DNA of 64,000 nucleotides from Rhizobium sp. BT03. GTDB lineage: Bacteria > Pseudomonadota > Alphaproteobacteria > Rhizobiales > Rhizobiaceae. The notes below the pieces were generated by a model. The model was not told where the DNA came from. It did no database searches and saw nothing but the letters and a program-made list of their open reading frames with translations. Below, piece by piece: positions 25,742 through 36,397 of this stretch (position 1 is its first letter; each line of letters starts with the position of its first letter). The position numbers and the translations under genes were made by a program. The DNA lies in assembly GCF_030053155.1 (NCBI RefSeq), contig NZ_CP125640.1, forward strand, positions 2,170,001 to 2,234,000, read 5' to 3'.

Positions 25742-25998
25742 CTGTCGAAACGCGGCGGTTCACGGTCGGGTTCGTGGCGAGAGGCGGCAATGGCGTCCAC
25801 CTCATCATCGCTCAATCTTTCGTCCCCCATCAGCGCACGCAGGCGCTGCCCGGCCGAAACGCCCGAGCGCTCCGTAGCGATCTGCCGGCGGAGGATTTCG
25901 ATCGCCTCTTCCGAAAGGCTGCGGCCATTGCGCTGCGCACTTTCCTGAAGCTGCCGTTTCATTGCCTCAGGAACATCGCGAATAAGCAGGTCACCCAT
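25738..25998 (-). CDS. Antitoxin, FitA/VapB-like ribbon-helix-helix protein
   Basis: 86 residues. The N-terminal LLIRDVPEAMKRQLQESAQRN followed by GRSLSEEAIEILRR is the FitA/Arc-type ribbon-helix-helix DNA-binding fold; the acidic C-terminal tail would wrap the PIN toxin and end in the FDR motif. GAGGTG is the ribosome site. A perfect 12-base palindrome just upstream is the likely operator bound by the toxin-antitoxin complex. Overlap with the toxin gene is four bases. Confidence 0.9.
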   Translation of the reverse strand: MGDLLIRDVPEAMKRQLQESAQRNGRSLSEEAIEILRRQIATERSGVSAGQRLRALMGDERLSDDEVDAIAASRHEPDREPPRFDR

Positions 25999-26008
25999 TC
26001 GGCACCTC

Positions 26009-26035
26009 CACTATGATATCGCTGATATCATAGTG
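26009..26035. promoter_or_regulatory. Palindromic operator of the toxin-antitoxin operon
   Basis: CACTATGATATC (26009-26020) and GATATCATAGTG (26024-26035) are perfect arms with a three-base spacer, 11 bases upstream of the antitoxin start. It is AT-rich, unlike its surroundings. Typical of the autoregulatory site for RHH antitoxins. Confidence 0.75.
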
Positions 26036-26063
26036 CCTCGCCGGCGAATTTTCAACGCGGCGC

Positions 26064-26579
26064 TCAGAGCGCCTTCGACTTCGCCGCCTTGGTGAACTTC
26101 TTGATCACCATCTCCCGCTTCAACCTCGAGATATAATCGATGAACAGCACGCCGTTCAGATGGTCGATCTCGTGCTGCAGGCAGGTGGCGAGCAGGCCGT
26201 CGGCCTCCACCGTCTGTTCCTTGCCGTTGCGGTCGAGATATTTGACCGAGACGACAGCCGGGCGCTCGACCTCGGCATAATAGTCCGGGATCGACAGGCA
26301 GCCTTCCTCATAGACTGAGCGCTCGTCGGAGGAGGTGACGATCTCCGGGTTGATGAAGACCTGCGGCTGTTTTTCCTCGCCCTCGCGCGACACGTCGATG
26401 ACCAGCATGCGGCGCGACACGCCGATCTGGATCGCCGCAAGACCGATGCCCGGCGCGTCGTACATGGTTTCCAGCATATCATCGGCCAGACGCTGCAGGT
26501 CGGCATCGACCCGCTCGATCGGTTTGGAGATCTGGCGGAGAAGGGGATCGGGAAGAATGATGAGTGGCTTGATGGTCAT
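26064..26579 (-). CDS. def: Peptide deformylase
   Basis: 171 residues from the ATG at 26579; the upstream ATG at 26597 would add six residues with no family support. It removes the N-formyl group from nascent proteins using a metal ion. All three motifs are intact: [11 protein letters not shown] (about residues 44-54), EEGCLSIPD (about 92) and QHEIDHLNG (about 136), giving Cys, His and His metal ligands and the catalytic Glu. It is functionally linked to fmt, from which it is separated by the toxin-antitoxin pair. Confidence 0.96.
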   Translation of the reverse strand: MTIKPLIILPDPLLRQISKPIERVDADLQRLADDMLETMYDAPGIGLAAIQIGVSRRMLVIDVSREGEEKQPQVFINPEIVTSSDERSVYEEGCLSIPDYYAEVERPAVVSVKYLDRNGKEQTVEADGLLATCLQHEIDHLNGVLFIDYISRLKREMVIKKFTKAAKSKAL

Positions 26580-26812
26580 GGCGTTCCCATAACCCATCTT
26601 TTCCGACTATGGAATTATCCGGCGGGCGGGGAAGACGCTTTTTTGCATCTCCGCCCGGAATTTCGCCATATTCGCCTTGGGCCGCAGGGTGGCAGCAGTG
26701 CCGGAACGACCGCATAGGCCGGGAGGAGCCTCGGCGTGCAAGCATATTGGGGGCGCTATATCCGTTCACGTTTTGATCTATATATTGCCGCCTCTTCTGT
26801 TATGGTTGCGGC

Positions 26813-28039
26813 ATGACCGCCCATTCCGATTCGTTCACTTTGTCGCTTGCCTCGATCAGCCCGGCCATGCTGGCGCTTGCCGGCGGGGTTCTGCTGGCTC
26901 TTGTCCTGCTGGTGATCGTGCTGCTGCTGCGCGGCGCAAACCTTCGCCGCGAGCAGGCGGAGGAGGCAAGCTTTCGCGCTGGAGAAAGCGACGCGCGCAT
27001 GGCCGAGCTTCTGAAGATCCAGGCGGAGATGCAGGGCCGCATCGCGGCAATGACCGAGGTCTTCGGCGCGCGGCAGAGCGAGCTCAACCAGGCGATCAGC
27101 CAGCGCCTCGACGGCATGTCGCAGCGCGTCAGCTCGACGATCACCGAGCAGACCAAATCGACGCATGAGAACCTGCAGCGGCTGCAGGAGCGGCTCGCGG
27201 TGATCGATGCGGCGCAGAACAATATCCAGACGCTCGCCAAGGATGTCGTCGGGCTGCAGGCCATTCTGTCCAACAAGCAGACGCGCGGCGCCTTCGGCCA
27301 GTCCCGGATGGAAACGATCGTCGCCGACGGCCTGCCGATGGGCGCCTATGCCTTTCAGCAGACGCTGACCAACGGTTCGCGGCCGGACTGCACGATCCGC
27401 ATGCCGAACGGCGCGCCGCCGCTGGTGATCGATGCGAAATTTCCGCTCGAAGCCTGGAACGCGATCCGCGAGGCCGGCAGCCCGGAGGCCGGCAAGATCG
27501 CCGGCCAGCAGTTTCGCCGCGACATGGAGATCCATATCAGGGACATTTCCGAGAAATATCTGATCCAGGGGGAAACCCAGGATACGGCCTTTCTCTTCGT
27601 GCCGTCGGAATCGATCTTCGCCGAGCTCCACGAGAATTTCGAGCCGGTGGTGCAGAAGGCGCACCGGGCGCGTGTTGTCATCGTCTCGCCGTCGCTGCTG
27701 ATGCTGTCGATCCAGGTCATCCAGGCCGTGCTCAAGGACCAGCGCATGCGGGCGCAGGCGCATCTGATCCAGGGCGAGGTGGCGATCCTGATGGACGATC
27801 TAGGCCGCCTCGACGAGCGGGTGCGCAAGCTGCAGGGCCACTTCGCCCTGGCGCAGAAAGACATCGACATGGTCGTCACCTCGGCCGACAAACTCACCAA
27901 ACGCGGCGCCAGGATCGAAGCGCTGGAATTCGAGGCGGGCGGCAGCGAGGCCAAGCCGGCCCGCGATGGCGAACCCGCTGCCAAATCGGTGGAAAGCCGC
28001 ACCGGCCTTCTCAAGCTCCGGGTGGTTGACGAGGAGTGA
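26813..28039 (+). CDS. rmuC: DNA recombination protein RmuC family
   Basis: 408 residues. A membrane anchor near residues 17-40 (LALAGGVLLALVLLVIVLLL), then a long coiled coil to about 160, then the RmuC nuclease-like domain with LVIDAKFPLEAWNAI, the DMEIHIRDISEKYLI stretch and DTAFLFVPSESIFAELHE. RmuC limits DNA inversions and rearrangements, probably as a nuclease. It is divergent from def; the 233-base gap between them holds no supported gene. Confidence 0.92.
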   Translation: MTAHSDSFTLSLASISPAMLALAGGVLLALVLLVIVLLLRGANLRREQAEEASFRAGESDARMAELLKIQAEMQGRIAAMTEVFGARQSELNQAISQRLDGMSQRVSSTITEQTKSTHENLQRLQERLAVIDAAQNNIQTLAKDVVGLQAILSNKQTRGAFGQSRMETIVADGLPMGAYAFQQTLTNGSRPDCTIRMPNGAPPLVIDAKFPLEAWNAIREAGSPEAGKIAGQQFRRDMEIHIRDISEKYLIQGETQDTAFLFVPSESIFAELHENFEPVVQKAHRARVVIVSPSLLMLSIQVIQAVLKDQRMRAQAHLIQGEVAILMDDLGRLDERVRKLQGHFALAQKDIDMVVTSADKLTKRGARIEALEFEAGGSEAKPARDGEPAAKSVESRTGLLKLRVVDEE

Positions 28040-28120
28040 CCGCTTCGGGCAGTGTCTCGCCCGCATGAAACAGCAGGAGCATGACGTCGCCCGCATGCGC
28101 CAGAGGACGGGACACCCCTG

Positions 28121-29020
28121 ATGATTACAGTTTTCGGGTCCATCAACATGGACCTCATCGCCACCACCGAGCGCCTGCCGAAGCCCGGCGAGACGGTGGC
28201 CGGCAACGGCTTTGCCACCGCCGCCGGCGGCAAGGGCGCCAACCAGGCGCTGGCCGCACGGCGTGCCGGCCGCTACGTGCATATGGCCGGCGCCGTCGGC
28301 AAGGATAGCTTCGCCGCCGATGCCCTTTCCCTGCTCGATGATGCCGGAACCGATCTTTCCCTCGTCAGGCATGTCGACGGTCCGACGGGCACGGCGCTGA
28401 TCCTGGTCGGCGCCGACGGCGAAAACATGATCGCCGTCGTTCCCGGCGCCAACGGCTTGGTCACGCCTGACGATGCCGACGCCGCGATCGGCGGCATGCA
28501 GGAAGGCGATATCCTGATGCTGCAGCTCGAAGTGCCGACTGATGCCGTCGAACGCGCCCTGTCGGCCGCCCGCACCAAGGGCGTCACCAGCATCCTCAAC
28601 CTTGCTCCCCTGATTCCCGATGCGCCGCGTCTCGGCCGGCTTGCCGATATCGTCATCGCCAACGAGACCGAATTCGAACGGCTCGCCGGACAGGACGGCA
28701 TGGACGCGCAAGCGCGCGAAGCGGCCCTGACGCGCCTGCATGCCGAAACCGGCCAGACGCTGATCGTGACGCTCGGCGGCGACGGCGTCGTCGCCATCCG
28801 CGACGGGGCGATCGCGAGGGCTAAGGGCCTGAAGATCGAACCGGTCGATACGGTCGGCGCCGGCGATACGTTCTGCGGCTATTTCGCTGCGAGCCTCGAC
28901 GAGGGGCTCGATTTTGCCTCGGCGCTGCGCCGGGCGGCCGTTGCCGGGTCGCTCGCCTGCCTTAAATCAGGGGCACAGCCGTCGATCCCTTCGGGTGAAG
29001 ACGTCGCAGCCAGGATATAG
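28121..29020 (+). CDS. rbsK: Ribokinase (PfkB family)
   Basis: 299 residues. PfkB signature 1 is AAGGKGANQALAARRAG (about residues 34-50), and signature 2 is DTVGAGDTFCGYFAASL (about 244-260) with the catalytic aspartate. The opening ITVFGSINMDLIATTERLP and the NLAPL motif match ribokinases, which phosphorylate D-ribose at O5. No ribose transporter is nearby, so the true sugar may differ (deoxyribose or another furanose). It follows rmuC by 81 bases. Confidence 0.88.
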   Translation: MITVFGSINMDLIATTERLPKPGETVAGNGFATAAGGKGANQALAARRAGRYVHMAGAVGKDSFAADALSLLDDAGTDLSLVRHVDGPTGTALILVGADGENMIAVVPGANGLVTPDDADAAIGGMQEGDILMLQLEVPTDAVERALSAARTKGVTSILNLAPLIPDAPRLGRLADIVIANETEFERLAGQDGMDAQAREAALTRLHAETGQTLIVTLGGDGVVAIRDGAIARAKGLKIEPVDTVGAGDTFCGYFAASLDEGLDFASALRRAAVAGSLACLKSGAQPSIPSGEDVAARI

Positions 29021-29137
29021 CGGGGTTTCGTTGCGAAGCCGCCGGCCAAACTCCTGCTGATTCAGGGAATTCCGGCGGTTTCCTGCCTGACGCGCATCGC
29101 ATGATCGCAAGGCTGCTGCACAGTTTTAGAGGCCTGT

Positions 29138-29602
29138 TCAGGCGGCGTTCGACGTCTGCTCTTCATTGAGGAAGGCGTAGATCGCCGAAGCAGAATCGGT
29201 GGCGCGCAGCTTGGCGACCAGATCGTGATCGCGCAGCACGCGGGCAATCCGCGACAGGGCCTTGAGGTGATCAGCGCCCGCGCCTTCCGGCGCCAGCAGC
29301 AGGAAGACGAGATCGACAGGCTGGTCGTCCAGGGCCTCGAAATCGACCGGCTGCTCCAGCCGGGCGAAGATGCCGACGATCGAATGGATGTTGACCAGCT
29401 TGCCGTGGGGAATGGCGATGCCGTTGCCGACGCCGGTCGAGCCAAGCCGTTCGCGCTGCAGGATGACGTCGAAGATCTCCCGTTCGGAGAGCCCGGTGAT
29501 CCTGGCGGCTCTTGCGGCCAATTCCTGAAGCAGCTGTTTCTTGGAATTTACTCTGAGGGCGGGAATGATCGCATCCTGATGGAGCAAATCTGCCAATGCC
29601 AT
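29138..29602 (-). CDS. ptsN: PTS IIA-like nitrogen regulatory protein
   Basis: 154 residues, the EIIA-Ntr protein of the nitrogen phosphotransferase chain (PtsP-PtsO-PtsN). The phosphorylated histidine is in IAIPHGKLVNI near residue 66. It regulates potassium transport, ABC transporters and nitrogen/carbon balance in rhizobia rather than sugar uptake. It lies 70 bases downstream of hpf on the same strand in the well-known rpoN-hpf-ptsN order, and probably shares the hpf promoter. Confidence 0.95.
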   Translation of the reverse strand: MALADLLHQDAIIPALRVNSKKQLLQELAARAARITGLSEREIFDVILQRERLGSTGVGNGIAIPHGKLVNIHSIVGIFARLEQPVDFEALDDQPVDLVFLLLAPEGAGADHLKALSRIARVLRDHDLVAKLRATDSASAIYAFLNEEQTSNAA

Positions 29603-29672
29603 TTCTTTTTCCTTCTGTCGCCGGGATCAAATGCAAGGAGCGGCGGCACTACCGCCGCTCACCGCCCTGACC

Positions 29673-30248
29673 TCAGCCTTTGATATTAGCCGAATCGATC
29701 CAGCCAATATTTCCGTCGTGCCGACGGTAAACGATATTCAAATGTTCCTTGCCGGGGCTGCGGAACAGGAGAAGCGGCTCGTCGGTCATGTCGAGTGCCA
29801 TCACGGCGGTGGCGACCGACATGGTCTTCAGCTGCTTCGTGCTTTCGGCGACGATTGCCGGGGCGAAATCGTCGGGAATTTCATCTTCGTGATCAGGAAC
29901 AGAGTCCATCACCGTGTAGGAGACTTCTGCAAAACCGTTCAGATGGTTTCCGGCATGATGGTCCTTCAGCTTGCGCTTATAGCGGCGCAGGCGCTTTTCG
30001 ATGCGCTCCGAAGCGGCGTCAAAAGCAAGCTGGGGATCGGTCGCTTCACCGGCCGCATGCAGCACTACTCCACTGTCGAGATGAAGCTTGCAGTCTGCGG
30101 AGAAACGAGAACTCGCCTTTTCCACGGTCACCTGGCCGGAATACCCCCCGTCGAAGTATTTCGTGATGGCCATACCAATTTGGTCCTCGATCTTTTGACG
30201 GAACGATTCACCAATTTCCATATGTTTACCGGACACACGCACACTCAT
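29673..30248 (-). CDS. hpf: Long-form ribosome hibernation promoting factor
   Basis: 191 residues. The N-terminal S30AE domain (VRVSGKHMEIGESFRQKIED to about residue 100, with ERIEKRLRRYKRKLKDH) binds the small ribosomal subunit, and the C-terminal extension (KTMSVATAVMALDMTDEPLLLF) mediates 100S dimer formation. This is the ORF formerly noted downstream of rpoN in many proteobacteria. It has its own strong promoter candidate 170 bases upstream and is followed by ptsN. Confidence 0.94.
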   Translation of the reverse strand: MSVRVSGKHMEIGESFRQKIEDQIGMAITKYFDGGYSGQVTVEKASSRFSADCKLHLDSGVVLHAAGEATDPQLAFDAASERIEKRLRRYKRKLKDHHAGNHLNGFAEVSYTVMDSVPDHEDEIPDDFAPAIVAESTKQLKTMSVATAVMALDMTDEPLLLFRSPGKEHLNIVYRRHDGNIGWIDSANIKG

Positions 30249-30418
30249 GGAGTTTCCCTTCTTCTGTCGTTTGCGGGTATCAGTTTACGCCAAGCCTCAG
30301 GTTCATCCAAGCACTTCGCGCAATCTCAAGCAAGATCGGCGTCAGCCTGCTGGTCCTTGGTACCCTTCTGATGCTGGGGATAACTCCAGACGCCGTTTGC
30401 GGCATCGATTGCGGCGGG

Positions 30419-30447
30419 CTTCTAGCCAGAGGTTACCAAAAAGTCAA
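30419..30447 (-). promoter_or_regulatory. Candidate sigma-70 promoter of hpf-ptsN
   Basis: Read on the minus strand, TTGACT (30447-30442), a 17-base spacer and TAGAAG (30424-30419) match the rhizobial sigma-70 pattern well. The start of transcription would be about 165 bases before the hpf ATG. It uncouples hpf-ptsN from rpoN, whose gene ends 460 bases further upstream. Confidence 0.6.
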
Positions 30448-30650
30448 TAGGGCGGAAAATTGCCTGCGGCGATGCGCGGAAAACGTGCAGAGAATTCCCT
30501 GCCGACAAACGCCTCCCATGATCGCGGCTTTGATGACCTTCAATCCTTCGCGCTTAAGCTGTGCCGCCCTCACGGGTATCATCATTACCGCAACATCACT
30601 GCCCTGTAAGACGTCGGCGAGGGCCGGAGAGGTTGCAGCATATTCCCTTC

Positions 30651-30699
30651 ACCCCGCGCGCGGGGTCCGAAGGACGGGTCGAGACGCGTGGCTCGACCC
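30651..30699. repeat. Two adjacent palindromes in the rpoN-hpf gap
   Basis: The 660-base gap 30249-30908 holds no supported gene. Besides the hpf promoter it has ACCCCGCG/CGCGGGGT (30651-30666, no loop) and GGGTCGAG/CTCGACCC (30676-30683 and 30692-30699). They may terminate rpoN transcription or be a dispersed repeat. Confidence 0.5.
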
Positions 30700-30908
30700 C
30701 GGTTGGCGGCGGCAGCCGGATCATGCGCAGGCGGCGATCTCTCAAGGTGACAATTGAATTGCCTCAGACGCTGAGAAACGTCTGACACCCAATCGAATCA
30801 ACACCGTGGAGCAGGTCCACCAAATTTAAGCCCGACATCGGCGCAGTGACACCTGAGATGGCTTGCGAGGCCGTTCCGACAGAACCCGGCATCCGGACAA
30901 GGCTCGCG

Positions 30909-32471
<1,563 letters not shown>

Positions 32472-32691
32472 GACGGACGCGAAACTCCCTCGATTCCTCC
32501 GGGAAACCGCGTCCGATCACACTTCAGGCGACGGAAATCCAACTGGCCCAAAAATTGCTTTTTTATCTCATTTGGTCAAGCGGAACTATGTCGGCGCAGT
32601 TAATTTCTGCGGTGGGACAGGTGTCGGCGAAAGGTCTGCGCCGTTTCAGGACGACTGAGACGGCGTCCCCGTCTTTGGCGTCATCAGCCGC

Positions 32692-33492
32692 TCAGAGGCT
32701 GAAATTGTCGCCGAGATAAAGCCGGCGCACTTCCGGATTGTTGACGATGTCGTTCGCCCGGCCATGGGTGAGCACTTCACCGGCATGGATGATGTAGGCG
32801 CGGTCGATCAGGCCCAGCGTCTCGCGCACATTATGGTCGGTGATGAGAACGCCGATGCCGCGCGCCGTCAGGTGGTGGACGAGATTCTGGATGTCGGCGA
32901 CCGAGATCGGGTCGACGCCGGCGAAGGGTTCGTCGAGCAGCATGAAGGTCGGGTCGGTCGCCAGCGCGCGAGCGATTTCGAGGCGGCGGCGCTCACCGCC
33001 CGACAGGGCGACGGCGGCACTCTTGCGCAGCTTCTGGATATGGAATTCCTCCAGCAGCTCGTTCAGCTTCTGCTCGCGCTCGGCCTTGTCCTTGACATGC
33101 ACTTCGAGGACGGCGCGGATATTTTCTTCCACCGTCAGGCCGCGGAAGATCGAGGCTTCCTGCGGCAGGTAACCGACGCCGAGACGCGAGCGGCGGTACA
33201 TCGGCATGGTCGTGACGTCGTTGCCGTCGATCTCGATCGTGCCTTCATCCACCGGCACGAGGCCGGTGATCATGTAAAAACAGGTGGTCTTGCCGGCGCC
33301 GTTCGGGCCGAGCAGGCCGACGGCCTCGCCACGGCGCACCACCAGCGAGACGCCGTTGACGACGCGACGCGTCGCATAGGTCTTCGTCAGACCGCGTGCG
33401 ATCAGCGTTCCCTGATAACGGCTTTTGTCGGCGGCGCCCGCAGCTTGTGGCCCGGGCTGGCCGAACATGGTGGATAGCGATGATAATTTCAC
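32692..33492 (-). CDS. lptB: LPS export ABC transporter ATP-binding protein
   Basis: 266 residues from a GTG at 33492, 16 bases beyond the lptA stop; a GAGAAG lies about 13 bases before it. An ATG at 33468 is the alternative, and a longer open frame into lptA is rejected. Walker A is GPNGAGKTT, the ABC signature LSGGERRRLEIARAL, Walker B FMLLDEPFAGVDP, followed by the switch histidine in LITDHNVRETL. With LptFG it powers extraction of lipopolysaccharide from the inner membrane. A 25-residue N-terminal extension before the ABC domain is present. Confidence 0.93.
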   Translation of the reverse strand: MKLSSLSTMFGQPGPQAAGAADKSRYQGTLIARGLTKTYATRRVVNGVSLVVRRGEAVGLLGPNGAGKTTCFYMITGLVPVDEGTIEIDGNDVTTMPMYRRSRLGVGYLPQEASIFRGLTVEENIRAVLEVHVKDKAEREQKLNELLEEFHIQKLRKSAAVALSGGERRRLEIARALATDPTFMLLDEPFAGVDPISVADIQNLVHHLTARGIGVLITDHNVRETLGLIDRAYIIHAGEVLTHGRANDIVNNPEVRRLYLGDNFSL

Positions 33493-33508
33493 GTGGGAGG
33501 CCGGCTTC

Positions 33509-34144
33509 TCAGTTCTGCTTCTGCTGCGCATTCGGCTGCGATTTTGGATCGAGCTGAATCTGGACACGCCCGCCGCAGCTTTCAAGCTCCGCCTGACCGG
33601 TTTGCATGTGAACGGTCAGTTTGCAGCCGGTAAAGACGTTCGGCCCATCCGACAGAATAACCTTGTTGCCCTGATCCGCCGTGAGGATGAATGTCTGCGA
33701 GGCCATATCGAAAGCGCCGTCATCGGCAGTCGCCGTCTGCGTGCCCGATGTCAGCAGGACCTTATCGGTCACCAGGATCTTGTCGATATCGGCACTGCCC
33801 GATGCCAGCGAGGCCGACTGCTGCGGCTGGGCCGCGGGTTGGGTTCCGTCAGCGGCCGGCTTTGCCGCCTTGTCCTTGTAATAGACGGTCATCTTGCCGG
33901 ACTGCATCGTCGTCGTCCCCTGGACGACCTTGACCTTGCCGGTGAAGAGGGCGGTGTGTTCCTGATCGTGAATCTCCAGCTTGTCGCTTTCGATCTGGAT
34001 CGGCTGGTCGTTGGAAAGCTTCATGCCCGACATCGTGGCCGCCTGTTGCGCGCCTGCGCCCGGGGCCATCAGAATAAGGGCAAATGCGCCGGCAATGAAT
34101 GCCATGCCAGTCTTGCAAGTGGAAAAACGACAATCTTTTGTCAT
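33509..34144 (-). CDS. lptA: LPS transport periplasmic protein LptA (OstA-like)
   Basis: 211 residues. A signal sequence (KTGMAFIAGAFALILMAPGAGA) precedes the OstA beta-jellyroll repeat starting NDQPIQIESDKLEIHDQEHTA. The domain is interrupted by a Pro/Ala/Gln-rich insert (about 90-115), then continues to about 195. It forms the periplasmic bridge that carries lipopolysaccharide to LptDE. It lies between lptC and lptB on the same strand, with 15- and 16-base gaps. Confidence 0.92.
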   Translation of the reverse strand: MTKDCRFSTCKTGMAFIAGAFALILMAPGAGAQQAATMSGMKLSNDQPIQIESDKLEIHDQEHTALFTGKVKVVQGTTTMQSGKMTVYYKDKAAKPAADGTQPAAQPQQSASLASGSADIDKILVTDKVLLTSGTQTATADDGAFDMASQTFILTADQGNKVILSDGPNVFTGCKLTVHMQTGQAELESCGGRVQIQLDPKSQPNAQQKQN

Positions 34145-34159
34145 GGATGACCCGGCTGG

Positions 34160-34825
34160 TTAAGTGCCCTGTTTATGGATGGTGGATGGATCGACATTCA
34201 TGCGAACATTCCCCTCGAATGTGATCACCCGCCCCTTATCGGTTATCTCCATCGTCTTCGCAACAATGGAGGCATTATCCTTGGTGATGGTGACGGGGTC
34301 GTCGCTCTTCATGTTTCCGCCCTTGATGTCGAGCCGGGCGGACTGGAAATTCGCGTTGAGGCCGCTGCTCAGCACCAGGGTGAAGGGGGCCGTCATATGC
34401 AGATTGTCGGTGGCGCGATTGTAATCGGCCGTCGAGGCGACGACACGGGCGATCAGCCCATCATTCATCGGCACGGCGGCCTTGATGGTCTCGAGCGTGA
34501 TCAGATCGGGATTGCGGATATCCTGCAGCGCCCTTTCGGCAAGCATCGAATAATTGACGCCGTCGGAATTGCGGCCCGCGATCGCCGGCTTTTCCATCAC
34601 GACCTTGCCGTTCTCGATCTTGGCGCCTTCCATCTTGATGTTCTCGGGCAGATAGATCTTGACCAGCGCCACCGCCGTCAGGCCGGCCGCGACGACGAGG
34701 GCTGCCACCGGCAGCAAAATCTTCAGCCGCCGCACGCGGGCGGAATGGAACAACGCATCGCCATAGGCACTCCTGCCGGAGCCCGCATAGGCGGCATTTC
34801 CGTTGTTCTTCAGGGTATCGAGCAT
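34160..34825 (-). CDS. lptC: LPS export protein LptC
   Basis: 221 residues from the ATG at 34825; the frame stays open a further 90 codons upstream over the sppA promoter region, which is rejected. One membrane anchor near residues 34-56 (KILLPVAALVVAAGLTAVAL) and a periplasmic LptC/OstA fold after it (NSDGVNYSMLAERALQD, VITFEGNVRMNVDPSTI). It couples LptBFG to LptA. It is the first gene of lptC-lptA-lptB and divergent from sppA. Confidence 0.88.
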   Translation of the reverse strand: MLDTLKNNGNAAYAGSGRSAYGDALFHSARVRRLKILLPVAALVVAAGLTAVALVKIYLPENIKMEGAKIENGKVVMEKPAIAGRNSDGVNYSMLAERALQDIRNPDLITLETIKAAVPMNDGLIARVVASTADYNRATDNLHMTAPFTLVLSSGLNANFQSARLDIKGGNMKSDDPVTITKDNASIVAKTMEITDKGRVITFEGNVRMNVDPSTIHKQGT

Positions 34826-35051
34826 AGGTCTCGTTCCAGGTGCGGTGATCGCCAGGCCTTCATAACAAAGCCCGCCGCCAATCACAGTTCGTTTCGCATT
34901 ATTACATTGGCTTGCCAATATGGAATTTTTTCTGCAACAAGCAACAAAACGGAAAAACATCAAAAAGTGGCATTCGTACGCGCCGCTGCCACCTATTTCA
35001 CCGGATCGATCGGCCGTATGCCGAAGCCGGGGCCAGCGCTGGAGGTATCTC

Positions 35052-36002
35052 ATGGACAGTTCGATGATCGCGGATCGCCGGCGGCTGCGCCGCAAGCTCT
35101 GGTTCTGGCGTCTCGCGGCGGTGGCCCTCTTCGTGGCGCTGGGTTTTGCCTTCTACAGCTTCGCCGTCGGCGACACCAAGAGGAGCCGCCCGCATATCGC
35201 CCATGTGACGATATCGGGACTGATCGTCGACGACGACGAGCTTCTGGAGCGGCTGAAGAAGGTCGAAACCAACGACCAGGTGAAGGCCGCGGTGATTTCG
35301 ATCTCCTCGCCCGGCGGCACGACCTATGGCGGCGAAAAAATCTTCAAGGCGATCCGGGCGATTTCGGCCAAGAAGCCCGTCGTCTCCGACGTGCGCACGC
35401 TTGCCGCCTCCGCCGGCTACATGGTCGCCACCGCCGGCGATACGATCGTTGCCGGCGACAGCTCGATCACCGGCTCGATCGGCGTCATCTTCCAGTATCC
35501 GCAGATCCAGCCGCTGCTCGACAAGATCGGCGTCTCCCTGCAGGAGATCAAATCCTCGCCGCTGAAGGCCGAGCCCTCGCCTTTCCACGAGGCGAGCGAG
35601 GAGGCCAAGGCGATGATCCGCAACATGGTGGTCGACAGCTATAACTGGTTCGTCGACCTGGTCGCCGACCGGCGCAAGCTGCCGCGCGACGAGGTGCTGA
35701 AGCTCGCCGACGGCACCATCTATACCGGCCGCCAGGCGCTCAAGGTGAAACTCGTCGACACGATCGGCGGCGAGCCGGAAATCCGGGCCTATCTCAAGTC
35801 GCGCGGCGTCGACGCCGACCTGCCGATGGTCGACTGGGACAAGAAGAGCAACACGCCGTTTCTGCTCGCTGGGGCTGTTTCGCGGTTGATTACGATCTTC
35901 GGTTATGATGATCTCATGAAAGGCCAGGATATCAATGGAATCCTGCCCCCAAAGTTGCTTCTTGACGGGCTGCTTTCAGTTTGGCAGGTTGGCCACGATT
36001 GA
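35052..36002 (+). CDS. sppA: Signal peptide peptidase SppA, short form
   Basis: 316 residues from the ATG at 35052, with GGAGGT six bases upstream. One N-terminal membrane segment (LWFWRLAAVALFVALGFAFYSF, about residues 18-38) and a single S49 protease domain, as in the Bacillus-type enzyme rather than the duplicated E. coli form. The catalytic serine is in LAASAGYMVATAG near 122, and the lysine in IKSSPLKAEPSPF near 173-178. It degrades cleaved signal peptides in the membrane. It is followed 29 bases later by ihfB, an arrangement also common in other proteobacteria. Confidence 0.93.
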   Translation: MDSSMIADRRRLRRKLWFWRLAAVALFVALGFAFYSFAVGDTKRSRPHIAHVTISGLIVDDDELLERLKKVETNDQVKAAVISISSPGGTTYGGEKIFKAIRAISAKKPVVSDVRTLAASAGYMVATAGDTIVAGDSSITGSIGVIFQYPQIQPLLDKIGVSLQEIKSSPLKAEPSPFHEASEEAKAMIRNMVVDSYNWFVDLVADRRKLPRDEVLKLADGTIYTGRQALKVKLVDTIGGEPEIRAYLKSRGVDADLPMVDWDKKSNTPFLLAGAVSRLITIFGYDDLMKGQDINGILPPKLLLDGLLSVWQVGHD

Positions 36003-36031
36003 TAAGAAATCAATAATTTAAGGGGGCGACT

Positions 36032-36331
36032 GTGATCAAGTCCGAATTGGTGCAGATTGTTGCGGCACGCAACCCGCATCTCTATCATCGCGACGTCGAG
36101 AATATCGTCAATGCGGTTCTCGACGAGATCACGGATGCACTGGCTGCGGGCAACCGCGTCGAATTGCGCGGCTTTGGCGCGTTTTCAGTCAAGAACCGCC
36201 CGTCCCGCTCCGGCCGCAACCCGCGCACCGGCGATACCGTCTTCGTCGAGGAGAAGTGGGTTCCCTTCTTCAAAACAGGCAAGGAGCTGCGCGAGCGGCT
36301 CAATCCCGGCCAGGCGGACGAAGAGGATTGA
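36032..36331 (+). CDS. ihfB: Integration host factor subunit beta
   Basis: 99 residues, GTG start at 36032 with AAGGGGG upstream. It is a nucleoid-associated DNA-bending protein of the HU/IHF family. The sequence [15 protein letters not shown] at the start, [15 protein letters not shown] and [12 protein letters not shown] (the intercalating-proline arm, Pro near 65) are diagnostic. It pairs with IhfA encoded elsewhere and is needed at sigma-54 promoters such as nif genes, fitting the presence of rpoN nearby. Likely co-transcribed with sppA. Confidence 0.96.
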   Translation: MIKSELVQIVAARNPHLYHRDVENIVNAVLDEITDALAAGNRVELRGFGAFSVKNRPSRSGRNPRTGDTVFVEEKWVPFFKTGKELRERLNPGQADEED

Positions 36332-36397
36332 GCGGCGCAAGCCGCCTGCGGCGAATCCGCACTTGAACTCGTAGGCCATTTTCCTATTCTGCTCACA

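Noticed and set aside
26640..26780. Possible 4.5S/SRP RNA, from a GGGTGGCAGCAGTGCCGGAA stretch
   Set aside because: Only a few words resemble the SRP loop; the conserved asymmetric loop and flanking stem could not be built.
30371..30757. 128-codon plus-strand frame in the rpoN-hpf gap
   Set aside because: It overlaps the hpf promoter and palindromic repeats, has no ribosome site, and its Arg-rich C-terminal half looks non-coding.
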